Origin: Jeotgalicoccus sp.
Lineage (GTDB): Bacteria; Bacillota; Bacilli; Staphylococcales; Salinicoccaceae
Reading direction: 5' to 3'
Length of the DNA stretch: 64,000 bases
Assembly: GCA_003513765.1 (NCBI GenBank)
Contig: DONT01000006.1
Span: forward strand, 112,333 to 176,332
Below the pieces are notes generated by a model. That model had not been told where the DNA came from. It saw nothing but the letters and a program-made list of their open reading frames with translations, and ran no database searches. The position numbers and the translations under genes were made by a program. This document shows, in pieces, positions 7,741-15,425 of the stretch (position 1 is its first letter; the number at the start of each line of letters is the position of its first letter).

Positions 7741-8473
7741 ATTTATCAATATCTATATTCTTTACTTCTCTGACCTTAACGTCTTCATTCTTCACTTCAT
7801 TGACTCTGATATCATCATGCTTCACAGTGCCTGATACATGCTCCATCTTCTCAACGACTTCTTTTGTAATTACAATTTCTTCTGTTACCACATGTTCCTT
7901 AATTACTCTGATACGTTCTTTCGTTACCGGTATTCTTATTATACCGAGATCATCATCGCCGTCTTCTGTGTTGTTGTAAGTTTCAAAAAGAGGCTCGCCT
8001 TCAACGGGACGGCGTTCTACCGTGACATTGTCCATATTTACAGGGACATCAAATTCTTCAACTTTTGAATCCGTATATTTCTCAACGACAACTTCTCCTG
8101 TTTGGACTTTTTCTTTACTTACTGCAAGCCGTTCTTCACGAAGTTCAAATGTTTCTTCGCCTTCAGGTGTATCGAGCTCTGAATCATTATCAATATATAA
8201 TAAAAGTTCTCCATTATTAAGAGCGTTCGAGTAGTTTTCACGTTCCTGATTTGTCATCGTAAGACGCTGGCTGCCGTCGAGCTGGATAAGCAGTTCTTCC
8301 AGAGTATTGCCGGCAGTCATACGTTCGTTCACTCCCGGATAATCCAGAAGGAAATCCTCATAACCGCGGGTCGATACCACAGTTAATTTTTTCTCGGGTA
8401 CATTTAAATCTCTGTAATGCTGCAGTCTTTCCTGTAAATGACGCTCATTTGCAATCAATTCAATTTGCCCCAT
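7739..8473 (-). CDS. DUF2382 stress protein (YsnF-like)
   Basis: The 244-residue protein has an N-terminal part (about 1-85) of the general-stress 17M type and a C-terminal DUF2382 domain (about 115-240). The latter is recognisable from repeats such as LREERLAVSKEKVQTGEVVV and RIPVTKERIRVIKEHVVTEE. Related proteins are induced by general stress, and their biochemical role is unknown. A GGAGG ribosome binding site precedes ATG 8473. A sigma-B-like promoter lies 39 bases upstream of the start, which supports membership of the general stress regulon. The protein is acidic and soluble, with no signal peptide. Confidence 0.85.
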   Translation of the reverse strand: MGQIELIANERHLQERLQHYRDLNVPEKKLTVVSTRGYEDFLLDYPGVNERMTAGNTLEELLIQLDGSQRLTMTNQERENYSNALNNGELLLYIDNDSELDTPEGEETFELREERLAVSKEKVQTGEVVVEKYTDSKVEEFDVPVNMDNVTVERRPVEGEPLFETYNNTEDGDDDLGIIRIPVTKERIRVIKEHVVTEEIVITKEVVEKMEHVSGTVKHDDIRVNEVKNEDVKVREVKNIDIDK

Positions 8474-8511
8474 AATGTCAAACCTCCATGTAAATTATTA
8501 ATTACTGCTTT

Positions 8512-8537
8512 ATTCCCCGTATAGACTAAGTGCAAAC
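8512..8537 (-). promoter_or_regulatory. Sigma-B-like promoter of the DUF2382 gene
   Basis: Read on the minus strand, GTTTGC and GGGAAT are separated by 14 bases, close to the sigma-B consensus GTTTAA-N12-15-GGGTAT. The position suits the stress gene it precedes. Confidence 0.55.
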
Positions 8538-8591
8538 GGATACCTTGTTGTGATACTCTTTACTTAAACAGCAACAGGGGGAGATGACTAG

Positions 8592-9365
8592 ATGTTTATA
8601 GATGAAATCAACGCATTGATTGAAAGCCAGCCGACGAAAGATATTTCTTACAAGATTCAGTTTGATAATAAGGTGTACGTACATAATGAACACCAGGTAT
8701 ACCCTTCTGCCAGCACGATAAAGGTGCCGATTGCACTTATTAATCTGCAGCAGCATTTTCATAACTATGAAGACATTTCGCTGACAGTAGGCGAAAAAGT
8801 AGGCGGCTGCGGCGTACTGCACACTCTTCAGAGTGTTAAACGTCTGACATTATGGGATACGATTGTACTGTCGATTATCGTGTCTGATAATACCGCGGCG
8901 AACATGCTGATCGATAATATCGGTATCGAGCGGATCAATGAAGGATTTATGGCACTTGGTCTGCATGACACAACTCTCGCACGGAATTACTACGACACGA
9001 CAGGGATTAATGAAGGCAAACGCAACGCAACATCTGCCGCTGATATGTTCACGTCGATGCAGTATGTCATTAAAGAAAATGATGTACTCCCTGAAGAACT
9101 CAGACAGGCTTTCTTTGAAGTCATGAAAAAACAGCAGATTAACGACAGAGTCGGCGGATTTTTTAATATAGATGAAGATCATGAAGATGAATTTATCGCG
9201 TCAAAAACAGGCTCTGTGACAGCGCTCGAGCATGAATTTGGTATGATTCAACAAAACGAAAAACAGCTGATTTTCTCAGTATTCTCAGACAACTGGCCGT
9301 CGAATCAGGAAGGTAAGCATTTCCTGAATGAGCTGGGTAAAATATTTAAGAATTATATGAATTGA
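8592..9365 (+). CDS. Class A beta-lactamase-fold serine hydrolase
   Basis: The 257-residue product shows the three active-site motifs of the penicillin-recognising serine hydrolases: S41-T-I-K44, S98-D-N100 and K205-T-G207. EGKRNATSAADM (141 onward) stands where class A enzymes have the omega loop. Unlike secreted beta-lactamases there is no signal peptide or lipobox; the protein starts directly with MFIDEINALIES, so as written it would be cytoplasmic. Resistance activity should not be assumed; an esterase or peptidase role is as likely. GGGGGAG precedes ATG 8592 by 8 bases. The neighbouring coiled-coil gene follows after 22 bases and may be co-transcribed. Confidence 0.8.
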   Translation: MFIDEINALIESQPTKDISYKIQFDNKVYVHNEHQVYPSASTIKVPIALINLQQHFHNYEDISLTVGEKVGGCGVLHTLQSVKRLTLWDTIVLSIIVSDNTAANMLIDNIGIERINEGFMALGLHDTTLARNYYDTTGINEGKRNATSAADMFTSMQYVIKENDVLPEELRQAFFEVMKKQQINDRVGGFFNIDEDHEDEFIASKTGSVTALEHEFGMIQQNEKQLIFSVFSDNWPSNQEGKHFLNELGKIFKNYMN

Positions 9366-9387
9366 GAAAAAGACAATGGAGGCAATT

Positions 9388-9909
9388 ATGACAGAACTTA
9401 CTTTACAGGAAGCAATATTTACAGTCAGTAATCTCCGCACGCAGCTTAACAAGGAATATGCGAAATTTGATACTGAATATCGCGTGCCGATAGCGGTAAA
9501 TAACGAAAGTATTATCAACGATAATAAGGAAACGGAAGTGAAAAACTCCCTTAAAAAGATTGAGCAGCTGAAGCACGATATTACTGCGCTTAAAGTGGCG
9601 ATTCACCATAAAAATACGACAGGAACTGTTACCATTGATGATAATGAAATCACAGCTTCGGAAGTTTTGGAATCATTGAAGCTGGAACGTGATATCGTCA
9701 ATAATCTGCAGAATAACACTTCTTTTGGCTACCACCGTGAACGAATCAAAACTGTGTCAGGCGTCGGAATTATAGAAGAAGGTATTATTAATGAAAAAGA
9801 AGTACTTGCATATATTGAGGCGCTCGAAGTAAAAGTAAACCGGAAATCCATGCTGATTGATAAATTCAACAGCACGGAAACTATTGAACTGTCACTCAAA
9901 ACGATGTGA
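9388..9909 (+). CDS. Coiled-coil protein of unknown function (possibly DIP1984-like)
   Basis: From ATG 9388 the product is 173 residues, chosen because GGAGG at 9378-9382 lies inside the upstream in-frame ATG extension (9376). It is rich in heptad-like leucines and isoleucines (TLQEAIFTVSNLRTQLNKEY and NSLKKIEQLKHDITALKVAI) with no membrane segments. The arrangement faintly resembles DIP1984-type proteins, but I cannot confirm that. It follows the serine hydrolase closely. Function is unknown. Confidence 0.65.
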   Translation: MTELTLQEAIFTVSNLRTQLNKEYAKFDTEYRVPIAVNNESIINDNKETEVKNSLKKIEQLKHDITALKVAIHHKNTTGTVTIDDNEITASEVLESLKLERDIVNNLQNNTSFGYHRERIKTVSGVGIIEEGIINEKEVLAYIEALEVKVNRKSMLIDKFNSTETIELSLKTM

Positions 9910-10057
9910 AAATTTTGGCAGAAATCAGGTCCAACTCCTTATTCGAAAAATTGATGGATTACCATTTACGGCTTACTTATCTATTACGTTTTAAGAATAC
10001 GGATACCGGATACGAACACAATTGTGCTGATGATCTGATTTCGACGGGGATTTCCCA

Positions 10058-10083
10058 AAAACTTCCGGTCGGAAAGTTTTGCC
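10058..10083 (+). terminator. Weak hairpin, possible terminator after the coiled-coil gene
   Basis: AAAACTTCCG-GT-CGGAAAGTTTT pairs with one bulged base. The following TTGCCTTT is only a fair T-tract, so termination is possible but not certain. Apart from this hairpin I see nothing in 9910-10165. Confidence 0.4.
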
Positions 10084-10169
10084 TTTATGACCGTCCTTAC
10101 ATAAAAATTATCTAATGATTTTCGGAGTGTTTTTTTTAAAACTGTAGTACAGTGGGATTGTAATTAAAT

Positions 10170-10313
10170 ATAAACGGCTGGGGGCGCACTAAAGGTGCTG
10201 AGAGATAATATCGACCCTTTGAACCTGTAGGTTAGTACCTGCGCAGGGAAGTCTGAGCTGATATATCTGTATAAAATTTCAGCCCGGGCCTCCTCATGAG
10301 GTTCGGGTTTTTA
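10170..10313 (+). promoter_or_regulatory. TPP riboswitch with terminator expression platform
   Basis: The THI-element landmarks are present in order: GGGGCGC, GTGCTGAGA, CGACCCTTTGAACCTG, then GTACCTGCGCAGGGAAG. A stem CCCGGGCCTC / GAGGTTCGGG with a T-run (10283-10312) follows and is the likely terminator formed when thiamine pyrophosphate is bound. It directly precedes tenA, predicting that tenA is switched off when thiamine is plentiful. Confidence 0.95.
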
Positions 10314-10344
10314 TCGTCTTCAGCTGAAAAAAGGGGATAATATA

Positions 10345-11025
10345 ATGAAGTTTACTGACAGATTATGGAACAGTGTAGAGGATATTTGGAATGGATATCT
10401 GCGTCATCCGTTTGTGACCGGGCTTGGTGACGGTACGCTTGAAGTAGATAAGTTTCAGCACTGGCTGAAGCAGGACTATGTCTATCTGGTTGAGTATTCA
10501 AGGCTGATGGCAATCGGTGCCGAAAAAGCGCCGGATTTACAGACGATGAATATGTTTTCTGAAATGCTTCACGGGACGTTGTTTGGTGAAATGGAATTGC
10601 ACCGGAAATATGCTGCGGAGTTCGGTATTGAAGAAAGTGAACTGCTTAAAACAGAGCCGTCCGCGGTTAACACAGCATATACAAGTTATATGCTGAATCA
10701 TGCACAACGCGGGGATGCAGCGGCTGTGGCTGCGTGTTTATTAGCCTGTGCGTGGAGTTATAACTATATTGGCAGAGCGTTAGCTGATAAAAACCCGGAT
10801 CAGGAAAATAATCCTTATAAGCAGTGGGTTGATACGTATTCCGGCGAGGATTTCAGCGAATTAAACGGTACGGCGATGACCCTTTTGAATGAACTTGCTG
10901 ATGGGAAAACGGAGCGCGAGCTTAAGCAACTCGAGGAAATTGTCGTAAAAACGAGTCTGTATGAGTACATGTTTTGGGATATGTGTGAGGAGTGTGAAGA
11001 ATGGCCTGTTCAGCTGAACTTATAG
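10345..11025 (+). CDS. tenA: Aminopyrimidine aminohydrolase / thiaminase II
   Basis: The 226-residue all-helical TenA protein keeps its catalytic residues: D44 in KQDYVYL, C135 in ACAWSY, and the C-terminal glutamate E207 in LYEYMFWDM. TenA hydrolyses 4-amino-5-aminomethyl-2-methylpyrimidine to the hydroxymethyl form, salvaging the thiamine pyrimidine, and can also cleave thiamine. The TPP riboswitch upstream confirms the pathway. No other thiamine gene (thiM, thiD, thiE) follows, whereas staphylococci often have tenA at the head of such an operon, so here it is a solitary riboswitch-controlled salvage gene. Confidence 0.95.
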   Translation: MKFTDRLWNSVEDIWNGYLRHPFVTGLGDGTLEVDKFQHWLKQDYVYLVEYSRLMAIGAEKAPDLQTMNMFSEMLHGTLFGEMELHRKYAAEFGIEESELLKTEPSAVNTAYTSYMLNHAQRGDAAAVAACLLACAWSYNYIGRALADKNPDQENNPYKQWVDTYSGEDFSELNGTAMTLLNELADGKTERELKQLEEIVVKTSLYEYMFWDMCEECEEWPVQLNL

Positions 11026-11167
11026 CTGGTTATGATTTTTAATAAGTTTTAGAAATTGTTAAGGGTCGGTAAATTTTGCATATGGGAGTTTTATCTGAGG
11101 TATGGTGACAATAACACCAATGTTCAGTCTGGAATCTACTATACTTTTTAGGGAGCTGGAACTTTAT

Positions 11168-11311
11168 ATGAAGAAACTTTTAACTATCGGATCACTTGTA
11201 GGCGTATTAGCACTTGCAGCATGCGGAGGCGGCTCGGAAGAAGAAGGCACTGAAACTGAAGAAACAGAAACAGAAGGTACAGAGACTGAAACAGAAGACG
11301 AAGGTGCTTAA
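11168..11311 (+). CDS. Small acidic lipoprotein (paralogue of the 16868 gene)
   Basis: Starting at ATG 11168, 47 residues encode a lipoprotein signal (MKKLLTIGSLVGVLALAACG) with lipobox LAAC, followed by a low-complexity tail of glutamate and threonine (EETETEGTETETEDEGA). After lipidation only an acidic tail of about 28 residues would remain on the outer membrane face. The frame extends upstream to 11102, but the lipoprotein start with an upstream GGGAG is far more plausible. A second copy with the same signal region and an acidic tail lies at 16868. Function is unknown. Confidence 0.8.
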   Translation: MKKLLTIGSLVGVLALAACGGGSEEEGTETEETETEGTETETEDEGA

Positions 11312-11327
11312 TTAAAAGAGAATATTA

Positions 11328-11367
11328 AAAGGACGACTTAATCGAAATAATTAAGTCGTCCTTTTTT
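11328..11367. terminator. Bidirectional terminator between lipoprotein and ridA
   Basis: AAAGGACGACTTAAT and ATTAAGTCGTCCTTTT form a stem of about 15 bp around CGAAATA, followed by T's. Confidence 0.9.
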
Positions 11368-11385
11368 CATCTAGTATTATGTTTT

Positions 11386-11805
11386 CTATTTAATGTTTGC
11401 AACTAGTGAAATTTCTAAAGGAGCATTTCCAGGCAGGGAATTAACACCTACAGCAGCTCTTGAGCCGATTACTCCATCTCCAAAAACTTCTACAAGATAT
11501 TCTGATAAAAAGTCTGCAATCTTCGAATGAAAAATGAAATCATCAGATGCATTAATGTATACAGTCATCATCACTATCTTATCTATGAGTTCGTCATCAG
11601 AAATCTCCTGATTAATGACTTGAATTGCATTTTTAATTGCCTGTTGAGCCACTGATACATACCCGGTTAAATCGGTTGTATTATCAAGTTTACCAGTCTT
11701 CACTAGCTGTCCATTTATTTTAGGTGTGATGCCGGAAGTATAAACTTTATTTTCGTCTCGGGTAGCAAGCTTGTAATTACCATTTGGTATGACTTTATTA
11801 TTCAT
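11386..11805 (-). CDS. RidA family protein (reactive intermediate deaminase)
   Basis: The 139-residue protein ends GSRAAVGVNSLPGNAPLEISLVA, the RidA/YjgF signature with the conserved arginine that holds the imine substrate, and begins with the usual VYTSGITP strand. RidA proteins deaminate imine or enamine intermediates released by PLP enzymes. ATG 11805 overlaps the end of the upstream aminotransferase (stop at 11798), so the two are translationally coupled. This strongly suggests that RidA deals with the imine product of that enzyme. Confidence 0.9.
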   Translation of the reverse strand: MNNKVIPNGNYKLATRDENKVYTSGITPKINGQLVKTGKLDNTTDLTGYVSVAQQAIKNAIQVINQEISDDELIDKIVMMTVYINASDDFIFHSKIADFLSEYLVEVFGDGVIGSRAAVGVNSLPGNAPLEISLVANIK

Positions 11806-13015
11806 TTTTATAATACCCCGCAACTGTGATAATTCTTTTCACTGCCTCTACGGCTTTTTCTTTATCTTGAGAGAAATTTAGTCTTATACAGTCAGTAAAC
11901 TGTGCGCCGAACTGTGTGCCAGGCGTCACGGTTACTTTAGCCTGTTTTTTCAAGACTTTAACAAAACTCTCACAATCAATTGAAAGATTATTGATTTTAG
12001 GGAAAATATAGCTGCCTGCTTCTGTCATTCTTACTTCAAAACCTGCATCTTTGAATAATTCCAGCAAGGTATCTCTAATATCCTGATGAGCGCTAATTCG
12101 TTCATCCATCCAGCCAGGAGGCTCACTAAACCAATTCTTCAGCACAATCTGACTATAGCCACTTGCCCTTAATGAAACGATAGCTTGTAGTTGTTCCATT
12201 CTGCTTATAATCTCTTGTGAACCATACGCGACTCCTAGTCTGAATCCACTGAGTGATTCTGTTTTTGATGGGCCGATAATAGTTATGATATTTTCTTTAG
12301 GCACAATATTCAAACTTGCTAAGTGCGTATAGATTCTATTATCAAAAAGTTGACGTGAATATAATTCATCTACAATTACATTAACATCATATTTCTTGAT
12401 AAGGTAAGCAATTTTAGTGACTTCATCTTTACTATAAACAACCCCACTTGGGTTGTTTGGGTTTGAGAAAATAAAAGTTTTTACACCATCTTTAAAACTG
12501 TTCTCTAGTTCTTCTAGATTAATGCCAGCTTTGTCTAGATGATTCAAATAGTCTAGTTGAACCGGATACAATTCACCTTGAAAGAAATGGACGAGTTTCC
12601 TGTTCGCATAATAATCGGGTTCAATAATCGCAACTTTATCTCCACGCGAGATAGTAGCTCCAGCAGCAAGAAACAGGGCACCCTGAGTCCCAGGTGTAAT
12701 AATAATTTCATTATTGGGGTTGATTGGTGTGGAAGAGTATTTGAAAAGTTTTTCTGCTACATCCTCAAGAATATCTTCGCGTCCGCGATAAACAGTATAA
12801 GCTTGGCTGCTGCCAACTTCTTTGAAGCCGTAATTGAAGTTGTCGAGAGAACCGGGGATCGGTTCAAATACATCAACATCACCATGAGAAAAATCGACGG
12901 GGTCTCCATCCAATTCTTCTCCCTTAAGTACAATATTGTCAAAATTCAAAAGTTTTTCTTGACCGGGTGCTAAGTCAGCATTGAGTTTGTTGAAAAGATT
13001 TTCTACTTTAGACAT
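11798..13015 (-). CDS. PLP-dependent class I/II aminotransferase
   Basis: From ATG 13015 (AAAGGAGTG upstream) the protein has 405 residues of fold-type I. NPNNPSGVV, VIVDELY and GPSKTESLSGFRLG give the substrate loop, the aspartate contacting the cofactor pyridine nitrogen, and the Schiff-base lysine. An in-frame extension to 13075 lacks a start signal. It is coupled to a RidA gene and diverges from a LysR regulator with repeated 11-mers between them. The linked symporter and class V aminotransferase suggest breakdown of an imported amino acid, possibly by beta-elimination. Substrate is unknown. Confidence 0.85.
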   Translation of the reverse strand: MSKVENLFNKLNADLAPGQEKLLNFDNIVLKGEELDGDPVDFSHGDVDVFEPIPGSLDNFNYGFKEVGSSQAYTVYRGREDILEDVAEKLFKYSSTPINPNNEIIITPGTQGALFLAAGATISRGDKVAIIEPDYYANRKLVHFFQGELYPVQLDYLNHLDKAGINLEELENSFKDGVKTFIFSNPNNPSGVVYSKDEVTKIAYLIKKYDVNVIVDELYSRQLFDNRIYTHLASLNIVPKENIITIIGPSKTESLSGFRLGVAYGSQEIISRMEQLQAIVSLRASGYSQIVLKNWFSEPPGWMDERISAHQDIRDTLLELFKDAGFEVRMTEAGSYIFPKINNLSIDCESFVKVLKKQAKVTVTPGTQFGAQFTDCIRLNFSQDKEKAVEAVKRIITVAGYYKNE

Positions 13016-13083
13016 ATGACACACTCCTTTATTGTATTTACATGAAATTATGTTTAGAATAGCATCAATCTTCATATGATGTA

Positions 13084-13124
13084 AAATACGATATAATGTG
13101 ATTAATTACTATTAAATACGATAT
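13084..13124. promoter_or_regulatory. Two identical 11-bp boxes between the LysR gene and its divergent neighbour
   Basis: AAATACGATAT occurs at 13084-13094 and again at 13114-13124, 30 bases apart, about three helical turns. The second box abuts the LysR ribosome binding site. A third, inverted copy lies at 14047-14057. These are the best candidates for LysR binding and autoregulation. Confidence 0.7.
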
Positions 13125-13136
13125 TTGGAGGTTTTT

Positions 13137-14042
13137 ATGAATTCGTCTGAAATTGAAGCTTTTCTTGCTGTGGTAAGGTCTGGAAATATATCTAAAGCTT
13201 CTAAACAACTATTTATATCTCAATCAACAATCAGCCAAAGAATTAAAACTTTGGAAACTAAACTTGACGTTAGACTTATAGAGAGATCCAAAGGAATCAC
13301 TTCTATAAAATTAATTAATGAAGGAGAGAAATTTTATAAGATTGCTTTGCAATGGGAACAGCTCATGACTGATTCAAAGATGCTGAAACAAAAACAATAC
13401 GTTCAAAATATATCGATAGCAGGTGTCGATAGTATTGTTAACTTTGTATTAAATGATGTTTTTCGCAATATAGTTAAAGAAAATCCATCAATCAGTTATT
13501 TCTTTAGAACTCATCAATCTGATGAGATTTATACATTGATTGAAGAAAACTCTGTGGATATTGGTTTTATTCTTCAAGAAAGAGTTTCTGAATCAATTAT
13601 TAAAGAAGAGTTTTTTAGAGAGGAACTCGTTCTGGTACTGAACAGAGAACCTGATAAATCACTAGTTTCTCTAGACTCACTTGATGCGACAAAAGAGTTA
13701 TATATAAATTGGGGTCATATGTTTGCACTATGGCATGAAAAGAATTTTGGTTACGCAGGAACGCTCGGGGTGGAAGTCCATACAGGTGTGTTGATTAATG
13801 AATTTTTAAAGACCGAAGAATATTGGGCAATCATTCCTGTGTCAATGGCTAAAGAATTTACTAAAGAGAGAAATCTGCAGATTATTAGATTTAATAAAAA
13901 TAAACCTATTAGAATATGCTATCTAATATACGATAAAAACAATAGGAACTTGGAAGATATATATAGTAGTATCTTAGGAAATAATGACTTGATTAACGAT
14001 AAATTAAAATTGGCTACAGATGAAATTACTGAAGAAATATAA
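13137..14042 (+). CDS. LysR family transcriptional regulator
   Basis: The 301-residue protein begins with the LysR winged helix-turn-helix: EIEAFLAVVRSGNISKASKQLFISQSTISQRIKTLE in outline, residues 3-40. A two-lobed effector domain follows from about residue 90. GGAGG at 13127-13131 selects ATG 13137 over the TTG at 13125. The gene lies between an aminotransferase/ridA pair on the other strand and a symporter/class V aminotransferase pair on the same strand. Identical 11-mers lie on both sides, so it probably controls both pairs. The inducer is presumably the transported amino acid. The gene is AT-rich compared with flanking regions. Confidence 0.92.
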   Translation: MNSSEIEAFLAVVRSGNISKASKQLFISQSTISQRIKTLETKLDVRLIERSKGITSIKLINEGEKFYKIALQWEQLMTDSKMLKQKQYVQNISIAGVDSIVNFVLNDVFRNIVKENPSISYFFRTHQSDEIYTLIEENSVDIGFILQERVSESIIKEEFFREELVLVLNREPDKSLVSLDSLDATKELYINWGHMFALWHEKNFGYAGTLGVEVHTGVLINEFLKTEEYWAIIPVSMAKEFTKERNLQIIRFNKNKPIRICYLIYDKNNRNLEDIYSSILGNNDLINDKLKLATDEITEEI

Positions 14043-14046
14043 TGAA

Positions 14047-14057
14047 ATATCGTATTT
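14047..14057. promoter_or_regulatory. Inverted copy of the LysR-region 11-mer
   Basis: ATATCGTATTT is the exact reverse complement of the boxes at 13084 and 13114. It starts 4 bases after the LysR stop and upstream of the symporter gene. A looser copy (CGTGTATTTT) lies near 14079. Confidence 0.65.
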
Positions 14058-14150
14058 TGTAGTAATTATTATGAAAAACGTGTATTTTACAATATTCTGA
14101 AAAATTGATAACCTTCTTTATGAAAGGGTTTACATGAAGGGGAGAAACAT

Positions 14151-15408
14151 TTGAAAATGTGGTTTAAGTTGCCTTTGTATACTCAAATAGCGATAGGAGC
14201 TGTTATCGGGGGTTATAGTTGGGTTTATCTTGGGAGAAAATGTAAGATTTATTGCACCAATAGGTGATGTGTTCTTGCAGTTACTAAAAATGCTTATTAT
14301 TCCATTGGTCATTACGACTATATTATCTGGAATATTAAAGTTGAATGATATAAAATCATTCGGCAAAGTTGGTGGAGGCTTTTTATTCTATTTAGTAATT
14401 ACAAGTCTAGTAGCAACGACTATCGGTTTTTTAGTAGCGTTGATAATACAACCAGGTAAAGGGAATACAAGTTTTTTAAATCATGGGGAAAGTGTTGAAG
14501 CAGCAGAATTTAGTTTTTCAGATCATTTTTTAAGTATGATTCCTGCTAATATATTTGAATCATTAACGAATATGGATATGTTACCAATAATTATTTTTAC
14601 GATAGTCATTGGTCTGGTTATTTTAAGTTTAGGAAAAGAGAAAAATTCTACAGTTGTTAAATTCATAGATGAAGCAGCTAATATTATGCTGAGATTAACT
14701 GAATTTGTAATTCAACTTGCACCATATGGAATATTTGCTTTGCTTGCCAGCTTAGTAGGAACTTTTGGTTCAGATATGCTGAGTGCAGTGGCTTCATTTA
14801 TTTTAGCTGATTATCTTGCAATGGCAATAGTGTTCTTAGTTGTATATCCACTGATAATAAAATTCATAACAAAATTAAATCCACTTCAATTTTTCAAGAA
14901 TGTTTATCCATCTATATTATTTGCATTTACAACTTCAACTAGTTCAGCAACAATACCAGTCTCTTTAAGAGTAATGAAGAAAAATGTAGGAGTTTCTGAA
15001 AGGACTGCTGGATTCACAATACCTTTTGGCGCTACTGCAAATATGGATGGAATGGCGGTAGCCCTTGGTGTAATCAGTGTGTTTGCTACTAATTTATATG
15101 GTATAGAACTGACATTCGGTTTATTCTTACAAATAGTATTTTTAGGCTTGGTTCTGAGTATTGGTGCAGCAGGTGTCAGGGGTGCAGGGATAATATTCTC
15201 GATGATTTTACTAGAAACTCTAGGTATGCCTTTAGAGTTAGTACCAGTTCTCGCAGCAATCTGGCCTATCATAGACATGGGGCACACAACAGTTAATGTT
15301 ACTGGAGATTTAACAGGTACTACATTGGTAGCCAGAAAAACTGGAGATTTTGATGAGAAAGTATTCTATCAGAAAAATGTTAATGAAAATAGTAATAATA
15401 AAGCATAA
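14151..15408 (+). CDS. Dicarboxylate/amino acid:cation symporter (DAACS family), frameshifted near the 5' end
   Basis: GGGGAG precedes TTG 14151, whose frame reads KMWFKLPLYTQIAIGAVIG, the normal N-terminus of GltP/GltT-type symporters. After the run of five G's at 14208-14212 the family sequence continues in the next frame (GFILGENVRFIAPIGD), and the original frame stops at 14265. One G fewer would restore a protein of about 418 residues. The rest is intact: TSSSATIPVSLRVM, the NMDG-containing loop (ATANMDGMAVALG) and DMGHTTVNVTGD. Possibilities are a recent inactivation, slippage at the G run, or a sequence error. It probably imports glutamate, aspartate or a related amino acid for the adjacent aminotransferases. 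Confidence 0.85.
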
Positions 15409-15425
15409 ATTTAAGGGGGATTTGA

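Noticed and set aside
8592..9365. Antibiotic-resistance beta-lactamase
   Set aside because: Active-site motifs are present, but there is no export signal and the sequence belongs to the wider serine-hydrolase group, so resistance is not supported.
9906..10115. 69-residue frame starting with a GTG that overlaps the previous stop
   Set aside because: No ribosome binding site, no recognisable domain, and the region contains a hairpin instead; most likely the untranslated end of the coiled-coil gene.
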